Position numbers and translations under genes: made by a program
Part shown: positions 44,351 to 57,336 of the stretch, piece by piece
Position numbering within the stretch: position 1 is the first letter of the stretch
Layout: each line of letters starts with the position of its first letter
Origin: Glandiceps talaboti
Taxonomy: Eukaryota > Hemichordata > Enteropneusta > Spengelidae
Length of the DNA stretch: 64,000 nt
Direction: 5' to 3'
Assembly (NCBI RefSeq): GCF_964340395.1
Contig: NC_135565.1
Span: 7,631,742-7,695,741, forward strand
Notes under the pieces: generated by a model
The model's database searches: none
What the model saw: the letters and a program-made list of their open reading frames with translations, nothing else
Told to the model about the DNA's origin: nothing

Positions 44351-47088
44351 GAGAAACTGATCGGTCCCTTACACCACAACCACACCTCATTTACAGGAGA
44401 TTGCCATTGATTTGGGTTGAAATGCGTACATGTACATGTAGGAATGACTGATGAATGATGCTACATACGTCGACCAATACTTCACATTAAAGTTACTTAC
44501 GGTTATTGCCTTTTAAACTTGTCTCTGCAATTGTATGATATGCTTGATTCAAAAATCCGTGACTCTCGTGTAAGACTAATGGTACATAGCTTACATGCAA
44601 GCGCATAATACATTGTAAAGATACACTTAAGTTAACTTTAATGACCAGTTACCATGTTACTTCATAAATGCGTCACATGGGGAGACTAATTGGTATCGCG
44701 ATGAAAAAGATATAGTACGAAGTCCTATGTAGAATATGACTTCGATTTCACAGTCGTGTTTCCTACTCTATGTCTGCTGTGAATGGAAACCTTTTCATGA
44801 CACTGTCAACAGAATTCAAAGAAATTGTGGTTCTTTTTCTAAGGGGATTTTTATTTTCATCGTTGAATGCATCAATCTATAACTGTTCTCAAAGCCGTTG
44901 AAACTTATTTCAATGGCTATTTTATCGTGTCTATTTTAACATGTCAAGGTAGAAATAATAACACTAGTCTGTGTGCTTTGAAGCATCTTTGATAGCGTGT
45001 GGTATAACAAGACTACAGTACAATGATTCATAGCTTCGTAAAATGAAAACGTTTTCACCCTGTGGAGTTTATTTCGGAAGATTAAGGTATCACATTTACC
45101 AAACACGTGATGCAACATTGAAATGCAATGAACGGTTAACTAGACGCAAAGCGTTTTCTATTCAGGCAAAATTCTACGCACTTTTCTATAATTTAGTTTC
45201 TTGTAGGACAAAAATGTTACTAACTAACATCAAGACTAGCATTGTATCGTTTGGTTTAACAATGTTTGTTAAATATATGTTGTCATGGCTACACAATACA
45301 AAGTAGCAATGTTAGTAATTTTTGTGTCCAGCTGATACTATAGAGTTTGGGAAGACATAATTCATGCATTCAATTTTGAAAACAAACAAACAAACAAACA
45401 AACAAACCAGAAAATGAACCATCGCTGTATTTGAATTCCCAAACTCTGATATTTAAAGGGTTTCTCACAAAAGGAATAAAGCTGGAAAACACATCTTCTA
45501 AAACATTATACAACTGAACTAATCGTTACCTCTCTACCTATATTTTAGTGTCACATTACTTGTATTACTCGCATGTTAAACTTACTGTGTACCTTCTTTA
45601 ACAAAGACGAAAATGCTGTGTAGGTATATATGTAGCATATATGCAAATAATAAAGTTTGCAATGCATTCGATGATTATTCATCTTCACTAGTTCACTGCA
45701 TGATTGGCCCCACTGTTATGCCGAGCTAGCAGTGGGTTAAGTATGCTACCTGGGGGGGGGGGGGGGGGGTACAAGGAACAGCTTTCCTTCTGACGTGCTT
45801 CATTCCCATTACAGGTTGAAGCTGGGTGTTTTCAATGGGCATCACTATTACTGAGCTTCAATTGAAAACAATGAAAAGACTTGTCAAAGTAGACACTGAA
45901 TGTAACATGTGGACGTTTGATTTGTGAAATGTGATGTTAAACATGCATTCTTTTCTAGAAATAAAAATGACCTGTAGAACATAGAGTATTCAACTGAGTT
46001 TCACTTTGTTCGGGTTTTTAGCCTATTTCGTTTGCGCAAAACTTATTGGAAAGGAGCAATATGATCAAATGTGTAATGTACCGTGCAAGACTTTCTTTAA
46101 GGGTACACCTAGTTTACTTCTCACCCAGCACCATTACAGTATTGTCCGAAAGCAAGCATGGGATCTCAATACAAAGGTAATTAAGTATAAGCACCTTTGA
46201 AGCTTTTAATACGTTAGAAGTGCAACAAAATTACTTGCCTTGCAGAATTGACTTCTTAAAATGTATGGCTCATTGGGAGACTAATCCGAATATGGTAATT
46301 TATTGTATGACACAAACGTGGACAGAATAGTACTCAGTCTGGCAACAGTGGTATTTCCTTTGGTTGGAACAACGAGATAAATTAATTTCCTTTTGACACT
46401 GTAGCACATTCACGTCGAGTATCACTGCATGAAAACAGACGTTTAAAACAGCTTTTATAAGCCAACGTAATTGCGTCGGCTCCGCTTCGTTTGCCGTCGA
46501 TTAAACCGGCTTAAATTTACTCAGGTGTGACCGGCAGAAGCTTATTCATCGTAAACTTCACACTTACGACGTTACACGATGTGTACGTCAATCTACCAAT
46601 AATGCCTAATACATGGTTCAGCGTTAGGATTTATAGGAATGTTGAAGTGTTATACTTCAGTTAAGAGCTAAACTGTCTATTATGTTTAGTTGTTGAAGGG
46701 GCTGACAGGGTGTAGAAAATCCGACATTTTGGTGTCGGAAAGGGTTACCCTAGTGCTCCGAAGTTACTCGCGAGTGGTGTCCATTGACAGACGGGGGGGG
46801 GGGGACCAGCTGTTAGTACTGGTATAACAATGGGGAAGAGTCGTGTCTGTTCATAGACCCTCCACTGGTCTACGTTCTATTATGCACGTGTTACTTATAT
46901 GTGGTTTACTGGAAGCTTTCGTTCTCTTTAGTTGAAAATGGAACCTGTCCCCATGCTCGGGTCTCAAGTTCTCTCAACCTAATGATTTTTGTGGTCAAAA
47001 TAAGCGGATTGAGCAAGCCTCCATCAAAGAAGAAACAAACTAAATCGAAAAAAAAGGTGGTCTGTGTGACAAAACTCTAACGGTCAAT
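44351..47088. other. Intergenic DNA
   Basis: No gene recognised. It contains an AAAC repeat near 45382-45407, poly-G at 45751-45768 and 46793-46803, and an imperfect palindrome at about 46462-46515. Confidence 0.5.
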
Positions 47089-47930
47089 ATGGCGAACGCA
47101 CCAATAATGATCCCATTGTCCATGGACACAGGTGTGATCTCACCCCAACCACACAACCAAGTACGGGCCAGATGACACCCACTTACAATCCTCAGTCATT
47201 TGCTGTTAGTCCACAGTTCCTGCAACAGCCGATGAACATGCATTCCTTTCTACCAGGCTCTCTGCAGAATACGTCTCAATATGTGTCAACACCACCGCCC
47301 TGGGCACTAGAATTGCTGACACCTATGGATGAAATTTCAAAACGTCTAGATAAATAGGACGAAATAGATATTAAGTCGATTGATAGACGGGTCACAGAAG
47401 TTGAGAAAAGTCAAGAATTTATCAGTGGCATGCTTGACGAAAGTAAGTCGGATATTGAGTGTCAGACGGAAGCCGTTGTTACAGGGTTGAGGGAGTCACT
47501 GAAAGGTATCGTGCAAGAAAATACAAATTTGGCTGAACAGGTCGTGGACCTTCAATGCAGATCAATGAGGGATAACCTTTTATTCTTCAACATACCTGAA
47601 ACGGAGGGCGAGAATTGCACTGAAAAGATTCAGAATTTTTGCACAGAAAACCTCGGCATTGAAGAACCTGTGAATATCGACCGGGCACGCAGAATTGGAA
47701 GACCACGGCCTATAGCTAATATAAAAGACGTCCCATATAATAGTTGTGAAATTGCAAAGGTTCACTCAACGCGAAATGACCAGAAAGTCCAGGGGTAAAC
47801 TGCGTGGTACAACATTTTACATCGGCGAGCAGTTCCCGAAGGTGGTTCAGGACAGAAAAAGAGCTCGTCTGCCCATGCTACGGAAAGCTAAGGCTAAGAA
47901 CCGCAAGGTTGCGTCAGTAAGGGCGGCCCT
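47089..47930 (+). pseudogene. L1-type LINE ORF1, broken
   Basis: An ATG at 47089 begins a frame that shifts before 47172. The reading then runs through a Pro/Gln-rich N terminus, an in-frame TAG at 47355-47357, a heptad-like coiled-coil stretch (about 47390-47560), and an RNA-binding segment with the signature QCRSMRDNLLFFNIPE. It continues to DRARRIGRPRP, where a frameshift near 47797 moves the reading to GKLRGTTFYIGEQFP and a basic tail. Coiled coil, RRM and C-terminal domain in that order define L1-type ORF1 RNA-binding proteins (Transposase_22 family), the chaperones that coat LINE RNA. At least two shifts and one stop show it is dead. Confidence 0.85.
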
Positions 47931-49490
47931 TTTTATTTTTCTGTTTCTCATCTCCCGACCGACCCTAATTTGCAGCTCCGACATCAGAAAAAAAAAAACT
48001 TTTTTTTTTATTTCCGACCGACTCGACACCCGAGTTCAACACAGCAAGACTGTAAGGTTCGAACGAACATCAAACGTTCCTCATGGCGTCTTAGACCAGT
48101 GTTCTGCCGAGGCCACGACCTTGCGACATTAGCCCCCTAAAATTACAAATGACGCAATAATTTTCCCACCTTGCGTCGCTTTGGCGCATTCATTTTACGG
48201 CAGACATCAACATTATCTAAGTCCAGGGCCAGGCCCTGACGCCAATCCCACAAGAAGTATATTGACTCCGCAAGGGAAAGTTTTGTTGACACTCATATAA
48301 GATACAGTGACAACGCACAGTTCTATTGTTAACTTAAAAAATGCCACAAAAAGATCAACTTTGATAAACTTAATCTACAAATTGAAACATTAGAGGGAGT
48401 AGACGAGACGTCGAAATGGACGTCTCTCGTCACATGTTTTGTCTACCTTCACTGTCGCGACCTCTGACCGTCACTGACGTGTGCGAAACACTGAACTTGC
48501 TACAGGAAATCGGAACATCTATCTGCCACAGCTCTCAGAAGCCTTAGTAAACCAAATTTATGGGACAGGTTGTGATTTTCATTTGTTGATGGGTTAGATT
48601 AATGGAAACAAAATGAGTACATGTGTATTTTGATTCCGAAAAAGCTGTGTTAGGGGATCGTGTTGCATGATGTTAACAGTGACACATGTGAATGTTGGGC
48701 ACTGACTGAATCAATGCGTTAACACTGGCATGGCCACTATAGACGGCCGATGCATGTGCGCCCGGTCAATCAGACATGAAGAATGAAGTTGTTGTGCAAA
48801 TCAGAAAATAATTACAGTGGTATTTACAAAGCATCCTAACTTTGACGTTGTGGATAGTTTTAGTTCACGATTTCTGAGTTTCAAGGACACCTTATAATGT
48901 CAGCTTCTAGTATCAAGTTTATGTATGTAACTAATGCTGTCATTTGATATAGCAGGACCAAATCATGATACACGCGTACGATAGTAACTGTAATTAATAA
49001 AAAATAAATTACTTCAAAGTTTGTTTGACTGTATTAATTGTAAGTTTTTCGTTCACATTTGGTACTTTTTAAAGTCAGGGATTTATTTTCTTCAAAATGT
49101 TGGTTTTTCTCGTCATGAATTTGAAGAGGGAATGATATTAAAACACAGCAGTGTACTAACAGTTATACAAATGAAAAAAGTGGTTACAAGATTAGGATTT
49201 CTCAAAGTTTTTATTCAATCATATGTTCCCTGTGACTTATTTTGAAGTTGTTCTTTGTCCTTGTCTGAAGAAAAGGAATTATAAATTTGAGCACTGCTAT
49301 TCATTGATATTCAGATTAAAAATTGTGACTACCTGGCTGTCCAATCTTTCTAAACAATATATAATATACTCTGTAGAAATGACTTAAAATTACATAATCT
49401 TAATTGCCTTCTTTTTCTAAGGTGTAATGTGTAGTACACAATTTTCAAAAAACAGCTTATTGGGAACTGTTATTGTGAATGGAATTTTTT
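47931..49490. other. Non-coding DNA between LINE ORF1 and endonuclease remnants
   Basis: About 1.5 kb without recognisable coding, longer than an ordinary ORF1-ORF2 spacer. It may be an insertion into the LINE, or the two fragments may come from separate insertions. Confidence 0.45.
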
Positions 49491-49491
49491 T

Positions 49492-50090
49492 ATGTTGTTA
49501 GGTAATAGTCTACGTGTAATGGAATATCTAAGACCGCAGTATCTCTATAGTGGTCTATACCCCACTCCCTGTCGAATGACCCCACTTTTTGCAACCAACG
49601 GGCTTTTGTCCCCACTTGTTGGAAACCTTGGCAGAACACTGCCTTCTACCCCCATCCCCACCCCCTTTGTTACGTCGGAGCAGTATGTGTCTTTCATGGC
49701 TGAAGTCGTTGAGGTTTGATGAGGGACAGGGCTCGAAATTAATGCCGTCGTGCGGTACATTTCATGGAATGTTAATGGAGGGTTTGCAGTAAATGGCATG
49801 ACACAGCTTTTAGAAATTTTATACGGACATATGACCTGATATTTCTGTCTGAATGCTGGACAGACAAGGATTATGAATTACAAACAGATGGTTTCAAATC
49901 TTTTGATTTCCCTAGGCTAAAGGTAAAATCAAAACAGGGCGGAGAATCTATCATTTTGATTAGGGACGAGTTTATTCCTTTCATTTCCTTGTGTAATGTA
50001 TATTTTGATACAATCATATGGCTAAAATTGGATCAAGTCTTGTGTCAAGATGCTAAGGATATTTTTGTGCATTTGTATATTTACCACCAA
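49492..50090 (+). pseudogene. LINE ORF2 5' fragment with APE-type endonuclease, broken
   Basis: From 49754 the frame reads ISWNVNGG and then LLEILYGHMT. After a one-base shift at about 49830 it reads YDLIFLSECWTDKDYELQTD and KSKQGGESIILI. The spacing of the WNVNG start motif and the 'YDLIFLSECW' strand matches the N terminus of the apurinic-like endonuclease of L1-clade elements, which nicks target DNA for reverse transcription. The catalytic glutamate in the SEcW motif is preserved. The sequence stops resembling a LINE soon after 50090, and no reverse transcriptase follows. The preceding frame (49492-49719) is Pro/Leu-rich and may be degraded linker. Confidence 0.7.
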
Positions 50091-50917
50091 TTGGCTCAAC
50101 TTTCTAAAGGTATTATGATGGTGATATTTTCTATGAGCTTGAAAACCAACTTGCAACTTTTCAAACTTCTGGCAAGAAGTGTGTTTGTGTGTGTGTGTGC
50201 ACATATGTATGGCTATGCGCAAACTTCACCAAGCGAGTAACTAAACAGAAAACCGTGACACATCGAATACAAAGTACGATTGCCACCACTTCCTACTTCA
50301 TTACATGTAGTCGTGTTAGCCCCTATAAGTTCAAAGTCGGGGAAAACCTAACTTGTGGTATGATACCTAGAGTCAAAACAACAGGTACATCCACGTACAG
50401 ACAAATACATATGAAAAGGGTATTTACTAGGTCTAATGCCTTTATTCTTCAAGTTGTTAAGTCGCTTTTGTATTCGCACCGCACTCCTCTATCAGAGATA
50501 GAGGGACTGTATTCGGACGTTACTGTAAATTATTTTGAATGCCGCATCATGATGAACGCATTGACGTTGGCTTTCAGATGTTTCAAGTTTCCCGTGAGTT
50601 TAAGTTTTTTGACCAAAAACTACATTTTTTGACCCAAAAATGGCTCTAAGTCGGAGAGTTTTTATTACTTCTTTGCCACACAGCAACACACACAATGTAC
50701 ATGTAGTGTGAATAAGTACTATTATTTACTTTCAAATGAAAAAATGACTTTGGGCATAATACATTGAATATGAATTAACAAATACAGTAGTTAATTAAAA
50801 AACTATTTAACCTTACAAGTATGACTCAAAACATACTATTTTCACAAAAATGTAATATTGAAATAATCTCAAAAAAGGTTTGAGTTCATTCAATCGGCAT
50901 GTGGCAACCACTCTCAT
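50091..50917. other. Non-coding boundary between LINE and CACTA remnants
   Basis: No recognisable domain. The plus frame at 50189-50632 starts at a GTG-rich microsatellite and has no signature I can name. Confidence 0.4.
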
Positions 50918-53546
50918 CTATAGGTAAACTGGGCATGCCATAATAATTTCATTTCTCTCAGTCCTTTCCCTTACTGCCACATATTTACTACATACTCTTT
51001 GTACAGATATGTATGTTGCTGGGCCTGTTTTTTTCCATTTGTCCTGCTTTCCAAACAGAGAGAGAAGGGGAATACTCAAAGGTAGTCTCCATTGGTTTAT
51101 ACCAATCTTCTCCAGCAATAATGTGAACTCCAGCAATTCACCACGCACTTCAACACAGTGAGTCATGTGGTACTTTACTTTACCAGGCCTGATAAACTTC
51201 TTACCATCCAATATTGTACAGTTTTCATTGGCCCACGAAGACATTACATAACTATACCGCAATGTATGCCTATTCAAAGCTGACCCATACAACTCTTGAT
51301 CTATGTGAATAGTGCTCCACTTTTTGTATGTTTGGCTCACACAAGAATGTGGTAAAGCAGCACTGATATATTTTCTGATACATTCGTATGTTTCTATCAC
51401 ATGGGGCCAACAATGATAAGTGGGACTGATTCTTTGTTTTGGTAGCTGTATTATCAGACCAGATTTTATGATTAACAACACTTCTAAGTGGTTCAAGTGC
51501 AAATGTAATTAAATGGGGAATCAATGTTGGTGATGACAAGGTTTCAAAGAAAGATGTACATGGTTTGTCAAGGCATAGAGGTAGCAATTCATCTCTATAC
51601 AGGTACGGTAATTTGAATTGTAGTTCATATGTGATATCTGTGACATTATGGTTCTTATGAACTGCGTCCCAATAGAATGTTTGTTTGTTTTTATGTCACT
51701 TATTGCTCCATTGCATAGAAAAACACCAAAACCCGTAGACAGGCCCATAGTCCTCTACACACTCTGCAAGATGCCCATGAATGTACATATCTGGTGTAAC
51801 TGTCAAGGTGCCATATTATCACTCAAATGTACGACAGAACTTGGTCATATATATAAAAGTCAGCTTTACGAACGTCACCTTTACTTACATATGATCTGTA
51901 CAGATACCGACAAGCTAATACAAAATTCTGCCAGCACTGTAAAAGAACTTTGTGAAGAATACCTTTCAGTGCAAACATACTGTAAAGAACGGTCCAATTT
52001 TTCCATTGATGCTATTTTAGTAGGTAATCTCCCTAAATCGTCTGTTGTATTTATCCTTTCTATTCTGTTTTCCATTTTCTTCAAGCAATTATCGACCCAC
52101 GTTGTAAAATCCTTCCTTGCAGTGCCAGTAAAGAGATTGTGCATTAGATCAATAACACAAATCAAACATGAATGAAGTATTCCAATTCCAAAAGTGATAT
52201 GTGTTTCTCTCCATACTTCCTTTCCATTGCTTTACTTTGTGATTTTGAAGTAGCCTTATTGATAAGTGTTGCATATTTCCTGTGAAGATGGTTTGACCTT
52301 GGCATCCATGCATTTCTTGCAAAACCACTATAATCAAGTTTTCTTTTGGGCTTACCATTCTTGTCATTTGATCCAGTGTAAACAGATGGGAACTCTTTAA
52401 AACACTTTGAACAACCATTGGTTGCACATTGGCCAACAAAACCAGAGAGTTTTCTGTTTTCTGGCAAATCAGAAGTGCAACACAGTAATGCTGCCTTGCA
52501 TGACTCTCCTATACCTGGCTGCCTGTAGGTTTTTAACTTAACCCCTTTCAATAACAGCTGGAGTTCTTTCACTAATGTTTCAAGGAAAGGTTTCAATGGG
52601 TCAGACTCTTTGTGTAATGCTGGTATAATCCCAAATAGAACTATATTTTCTTTCTTGAAACGTATCTCCCGTGGTAGATTCATCACAATCATAAATAGGA
52701 CTCCAACTGAAAAATTACACCTACGTTCATAAGGCTGAAACCAGTCAAAGTTTGACGTAAGGTCAAAATTACAATCACTATCCCAAGAGCTACCTCCTTC
52801 TTTCGTCTTAAAATCTTCCATACCTTTCCGTCGTAAACATCAGCCATATGGCCATGTACTTGTCTTTCTTTCCACCTACTACAATCACTTTGAAACTGTG
52901 GTCGCAACAGAAAAACCTTTCTAATGTGTCAATGATACTTTGATAACAGTATACTTCCAGAGTCATATACTTCCTAATGCCATTTGACAATATCACTTCT
53001 TTAGCTAACTGTGTACCACATGTTTTGATACACCGTCTTGTCTTGCGGATTACTGTATCAAATTTCTTTATGTGGAATTCTGGTTTCTAATAATGTAATC
53101 TTCAAAACTATACATTTAAGATACTTTGGACATACAGCAAATTTGACAAATTCATCTCTGTTCAAACCAAGGTACTGGCTCATGTACAGAGAAGAAGGGA
53201 ATGCTGAATACATTGGTAACATTGCCTGATAATCATTTGCGATACACCTAATCCATATGCCAAGAAAATTCAAAAGTCTTTCCACAGCATTATTGCTTAC
53301 ATAATTTGTCACCTGCCATGTCAATAAAAAGTACATTAACCACACCAAAGGTTGAATACACCTAGATTTTCCGGATTCTGTAATTATTTCTCGATGGTCA
53401 CTTGTGTATTTTGAGAAGTCAATCAAATCTCGTGGATCAAAGTTATCATAATCAGAGTTAGATTCATCCTCCTCGCTGAAAATGTCACTTTCGTCGTCAG
53501 TAGAACTGCTGCTTGTAGAGTTGTCATCACTGCTGGAACATATCAT
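50918..53546 (-). pseudogene. CACTA/EnSpm-type (Tnp2, Transposase_21) transposase, multiply frameshifted
   Basis: Minus-strand pieces follow the order of a Tnp2-like protein. First is an acidic Ser/Asp-rich N terminus (53546-53400), then a segment ending LGLNRDEFVKFAVCPKYLKC (a CPKC-like zinc knuckle). Next is WKERQVHGHMADVYDGKVWK near 52800, the core reading LTSNFDWFQPYERRCNFSVG, MNLPREIRFKKENIVLFGIIPALHKE and ATNGCSKCFKEFP (52162-52770), and DLMHNLFTGTARKDF (52150). The C-terminal part reads TPDMYIHGHLAECVEDYGPV near 51760, then FWCFS, and continues to 50918. The NFDWFQP Asp, 'DLMHNLF' and 'HGHL' are signature motifs of the family, which cuts and pastes DNA flanked by CACTA/CACTG inverted repeats. 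At least four frame changes and a premature stop kill it. I could not identify terminal repeats. Confidence 0.88.
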
Positions 53547-54880
53547 ACTCTGGCGTTAAAACCTGGAATAATATGCCTGTTGAGATTCGGTCTATTGGCT
53601 CACGCACGAATTTTATAAAGACATTGAAAGAGTCGTTCTTCTCAAAATATGTATAACCATGATGGCATGTACAACTTTATATTTCTTTCGTGAACTGACT
53701 GTGGTGATTGTATGTGTATCAATTTTACTGTTCCACTGTTGATTGTTGTGCCTTGTCATTTTGTTATGTTTCGTATTTGTTATATTTGCTATGGAAATCT
53801 TGAACATCGAATATATACACCTACAAGTACGAGTGTGCTTGTTAGTCACTAAGGGGATACAAGCTTGACTAGCTTTGCTATTTCTTGATCCCTTTTGCCT
53901 TTTATTCTGTATGTGTATCTTTTTTAAGATTGATTTTTATTATTATTATATTTGTGAATAAACTTATTATTAACATTGTTCATCACTTGAGCATGTTGAG
54001 TCATTATCTGTACACCGTTCATTTTCAGTAGTGCATGGAGTACTTTCTGCATATGCCTGTTTGCATGAAACACAAAAAAACGTAAATTATATTTTTTAAA
54101 TTCATAAACACACAAAGCACATGTACAGACACATACATACATACAAGACTATCCAATATCAAGAGTCTGTTCATATGGCACATGGGCTCAATGCAACAGC
54201 AACAATCTGAGATCAACTGGTAGGAATTCTAATCTGTGAAAGATTGGAATATATCCCTACACCCATTATCCACATATACATTCTTTTGAAACCTATGACC
54301 TATTTGAAAATTGTTGGTCATGCATGCCTCATTTCCCCTACGCAAAACTGCACGTTCTCACAATAAAACTCTTGAGGAACTCTTAAAGAATATATAAAAC
54401 CCGACATTTTCAGAGCAATATTATAGTAAACTTGAGAAGTTCTACAACAATTATTCAATGTGTAGCCATTTTTTTTTCAATGGCATAACTGACATGTATT
54501 TGTCTCTGCCGGTGTTATATTCTGGATCCCATGCATTCACAACAGTACCATTATACTACATTCCTTCCATACACAATTGCAATACCAGCATTTGGCTTAA
54601 AGAGGGAACTTTGAGTTCCATGGCCTAATGTGTTACAAATTATAAGGTGAACACTTGTAAAATTTCACAATCCGATACATAATAATTACTTTGAATTTAG
54701 TAATCCGATATATGATGTTACATGAAAGCAAAATACAAAATATGAACACTCAAGACTGTATCATGAACTATTAAATCATTCTAAATATTATCAAAACAAA
54801 GTAATCTTACACCAGATACATTGTAAAATTTGAGTATCAAAATTTGGATTGAATTTATTAATCTATTACATTCTGATCTT
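53547..54880. other. Non-coding DNA flanking the CACTA remnant
   Basis: No exon recognised. The short minus-strand frames have no domain signature. It probably includes the 5' portion of the CACTA element. Confidence 0.45.
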
Positions 54881-54914
54881 ACATGAAAGCAAAATATATC
54901 TGCACCACGTATGT

Positions 54915-55325
54915 AATATGTTCCATTATTACACATGTACTAGAGACTACTTGCACTGGTATTTTAATTGCAATACAAATGATAATATTATGTAATAGGG
55001 ACGCGATAGTTCGCTACACAGGAAATCGCGTGATCGCGCTATATCATTTTTATGGACATTTGCCATTTCAGATAAACATATGTAATAATAACAGAACTCT
55101 AATACCACATGAGTTCCAGTGTGGTTACTCAGCGGGATTTGCACTCATGCTTACATTGTTTTCTGCTGCACTTTCACTTGATACGCTCGTGAAAGTACGG
55201 GCGCAGAGAACACTGCAAACACTCATGCAAATACCGCGAGTAGGCCACACTTCATGAGGGCTGTCATATTATACCATGCACAAACCAGGTTCAACACAAA
55301 ATATAGAATATATACACTGGTCGTT
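54915..55325. repeat. Dispersed repeat, copy A (partner at 61664-62040)
   Basis: Shares in order with 61664-62040 the phrases 'tattacacatgta/aata', 'agagactacttgcac', 'tgtaataataacag', 'ccagtgtggttactc', 'gctcgtgaaagta/acgagcgta' and 'catgagggctgtcatatta'. Both copies have the same orientation and are strongly diverged. No protein is conserved between them. Confidence 0.6.
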
Positions 55326-56275
55326 CTACGTCACTACAATGTGCGTCTGTGTCATGACAACGCGTGTATACATCAATGGTTCTGTTGTATTCGAAATATG
55401 AGTCAAAACGTTCAAAATGGTTATTTCCAAAATTTTTCTTTCATATTACTGGCACTGGTATAATTACGTTATTCTACAATTTACCTCTCTTCATTCAGCC
55501 GGAAAATACTCATGACCTAAGGGTTGTCACTACTCGTCTCGCGACTCATAGTTACAACCCCCCCCCCCCCCCACTGTATTTTCCTTGGCTGAACAAAGAA
55601 AAAAAAGAGGAATAACATTTAAAAGTACAGACAACTAAACAAATATCATCTGCATAAATACTTCACCATGTATGATGTGAAATTAGACATAAGTAAATTT
55701 ATAAGGTAAAGGCCTGAAACTACTATCTTAATGTATCAATGTTGTATTCAATCCTTTTACTAAATTCCAAAATAAGTTCATAATCATAAACATCACAAAA
55801 TACCAGGCACCACACACTTAAATGTTACCTTACCATGAAGTCGAAATAAAATCAATCATTTAATTCTAAACTAAACAGCAAACAATAGTCTTAATTTACC
55901 AATGTTATCTAAACGATTGACTGTGAAAGTTTCAGTCATAAAACAATAGTGATACGCATCTCCCGAAACAATACTAGTTTCAACGATCTATAAAACACAT
56001 TTCTATATTAGTGCTAAAACCAGCTGGACATGGTTGGCCTGTAAATTCATTTGGCGTATAGTATGTTGGTCATTTTGTCTTTGGATTGTGGGTATACTTG
56101 TAATATGTGGTTTTTTAATTACTAGTTGTTCGGTTGTCTGGTCACTCTGAAGGTGATTTCTCTCTAATGTGTTTGTCATTTGTTGATTTTCCAAGTATTC
56201 CGACATGTTTTATTTTCAATACCGTGTTGAAATGTTGGCTGTGTCCTCTTCAAGGTTTGTGTTCCAAGGAGACAT
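55326..56275. other. Intergenic DNA, 3' side of the minus-strand receptor gene
   Basis: Poly-C at 55558-55573. No coding exon seen. Confidence 0.45.
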
Positions 56276-56755
56276 TTAGATTATCCCATCTTTTAGCTCC
56301 ATGTCCTCTGATGTTATTTCCTGTGATGTGTTTATGTTCTCTGTTGACATTTCAGATGAATCTCCGTCACCTACATTGTATTCTTGAGTCTCACCAGGTA
56401 CAGTGTCATCAGCATTTTCGTTTTTCGATGACATTTCAGGTTTTTCATCAATCTGTGACATTTCGGATCGTTCGTCATTACACGCGTAGTCTTCCTTGGG
56501 TACGTCAGGTGCGCTGTCGTTAGTATTTATGTCTGGCGACATTTTAGGATTGTTGTCAGTTTGTGATGGACACTTTGATGAAGTTGATGGTGTAGGTTCT
56601 TCATTATTTGTGTTATTAGTTTCCGGCGACGGGTTAGAAGCTCAACACTCTGGTTTATCATTATCTCCCGCTGATTTGGGATCTTTCGGCTGCACTGGTT
56701 TCTACACTGGTCCACGCATCTTATCTATCAAGAGGCATGCACCAAGACAACTCTC
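56276..56755 (-). pseudogene. Possible C-terminal tail exon with two in-frame stops
   Basis: Candidate acceptor 'cgcttctcag' at 56756, then a frame reading ESCLGACLLIDKMRGPV, a TAG (56704-56702), KPVQPKDPKSAGDNDKPEC, a TGA (56644-56642), and about 120 further open codons. The last stretch is very rich in Asp/Glu/Ser/Thr/Pro, with repeated SEMS and KPEMS phrases, and ends at a TAA. The frame stays protein-like across both stops, as expected for a recently disabled acidic cytoplasmic tail. It sits ~0.3 kb downstream of the kinase-like exons, so it may be the end of the receptor, but no phase-checked link was found. It could instead be a chance open region. Confidence 0.35.
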
Positions 56756-57009
56756 CTGAGAAGCGAAGTAAACAAATGTTTTAACATTCATTTTCATTAT
56801 GCATATTAGAATTAAAACGCCTCATTTAAATGTACAAATTGGCATATAGTCAATATAGTTTTACTCTCACCGAAACTGAACAAATGTCAACAACTTAATG
56901 TTTATGTTTAGTACTGTTGAGCCGTAGGAATGCTAACTTTATGTGTAATTTTTTTCATGATACTTTGAAAAAGCACCCCCCCCCCCAAAAAAAAAAAAAA
57001 ATCATATTC

Positions 57010-57098
57010 GGTGATATCATTATAAAAATTTATTAACGAAACCTTTTGTACTGGTCCCCCTATTTCATATGCCCCGTTTATTAATCCAAAGTGAAAGA
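57010..57098 (-). CDS. Candidate kinase-like exon (HFG segment)
   Basis: After an acceptor 'acatttccatag' the frame reads FHFGLINGAYEIGG and then PVQKVSLINFYND, ending at a poly-T run with no clear donor. FHFGL would correspond to the DFG strand of a protein kinase with Asp replaced by His. Joining it in phase needs the upstream exon to end at the weak donor GTTTCG (57337) rather than GTAGGT (57341); the join would then read ILIDTVNVVFHFGL. Position and content fit the next piece of the kinase fold, but the splice is uncertain. Confidence 0.35.
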
Positions 57099-57336
57099 CT
57101 ATGGAAATGTGGCTATGTACATAATTCAGGTAAAGGGATTTCGATTGCCTCAAATCTCTCGGATTTAATGTTTTCCGGGAGAAGAATTCGGAGAATATGC
57201 TTCGCTCATTAGGCAAGATTTAGTTTCTTGGTATTGCTCTGCATAGAATGTTGTTATCACAAACGTATGGCAATTATAACATTATGACTAGTCACAATAT
57301 TGTATCATTTATATTACATTAAAGATATAACGAAAC

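Noticed and set aside
51648-52175. 175-codon plus-strand frame
   Set aside because: Lies antisense to the CACTA transposase remnant, whose motifs are clear on the minus strand.
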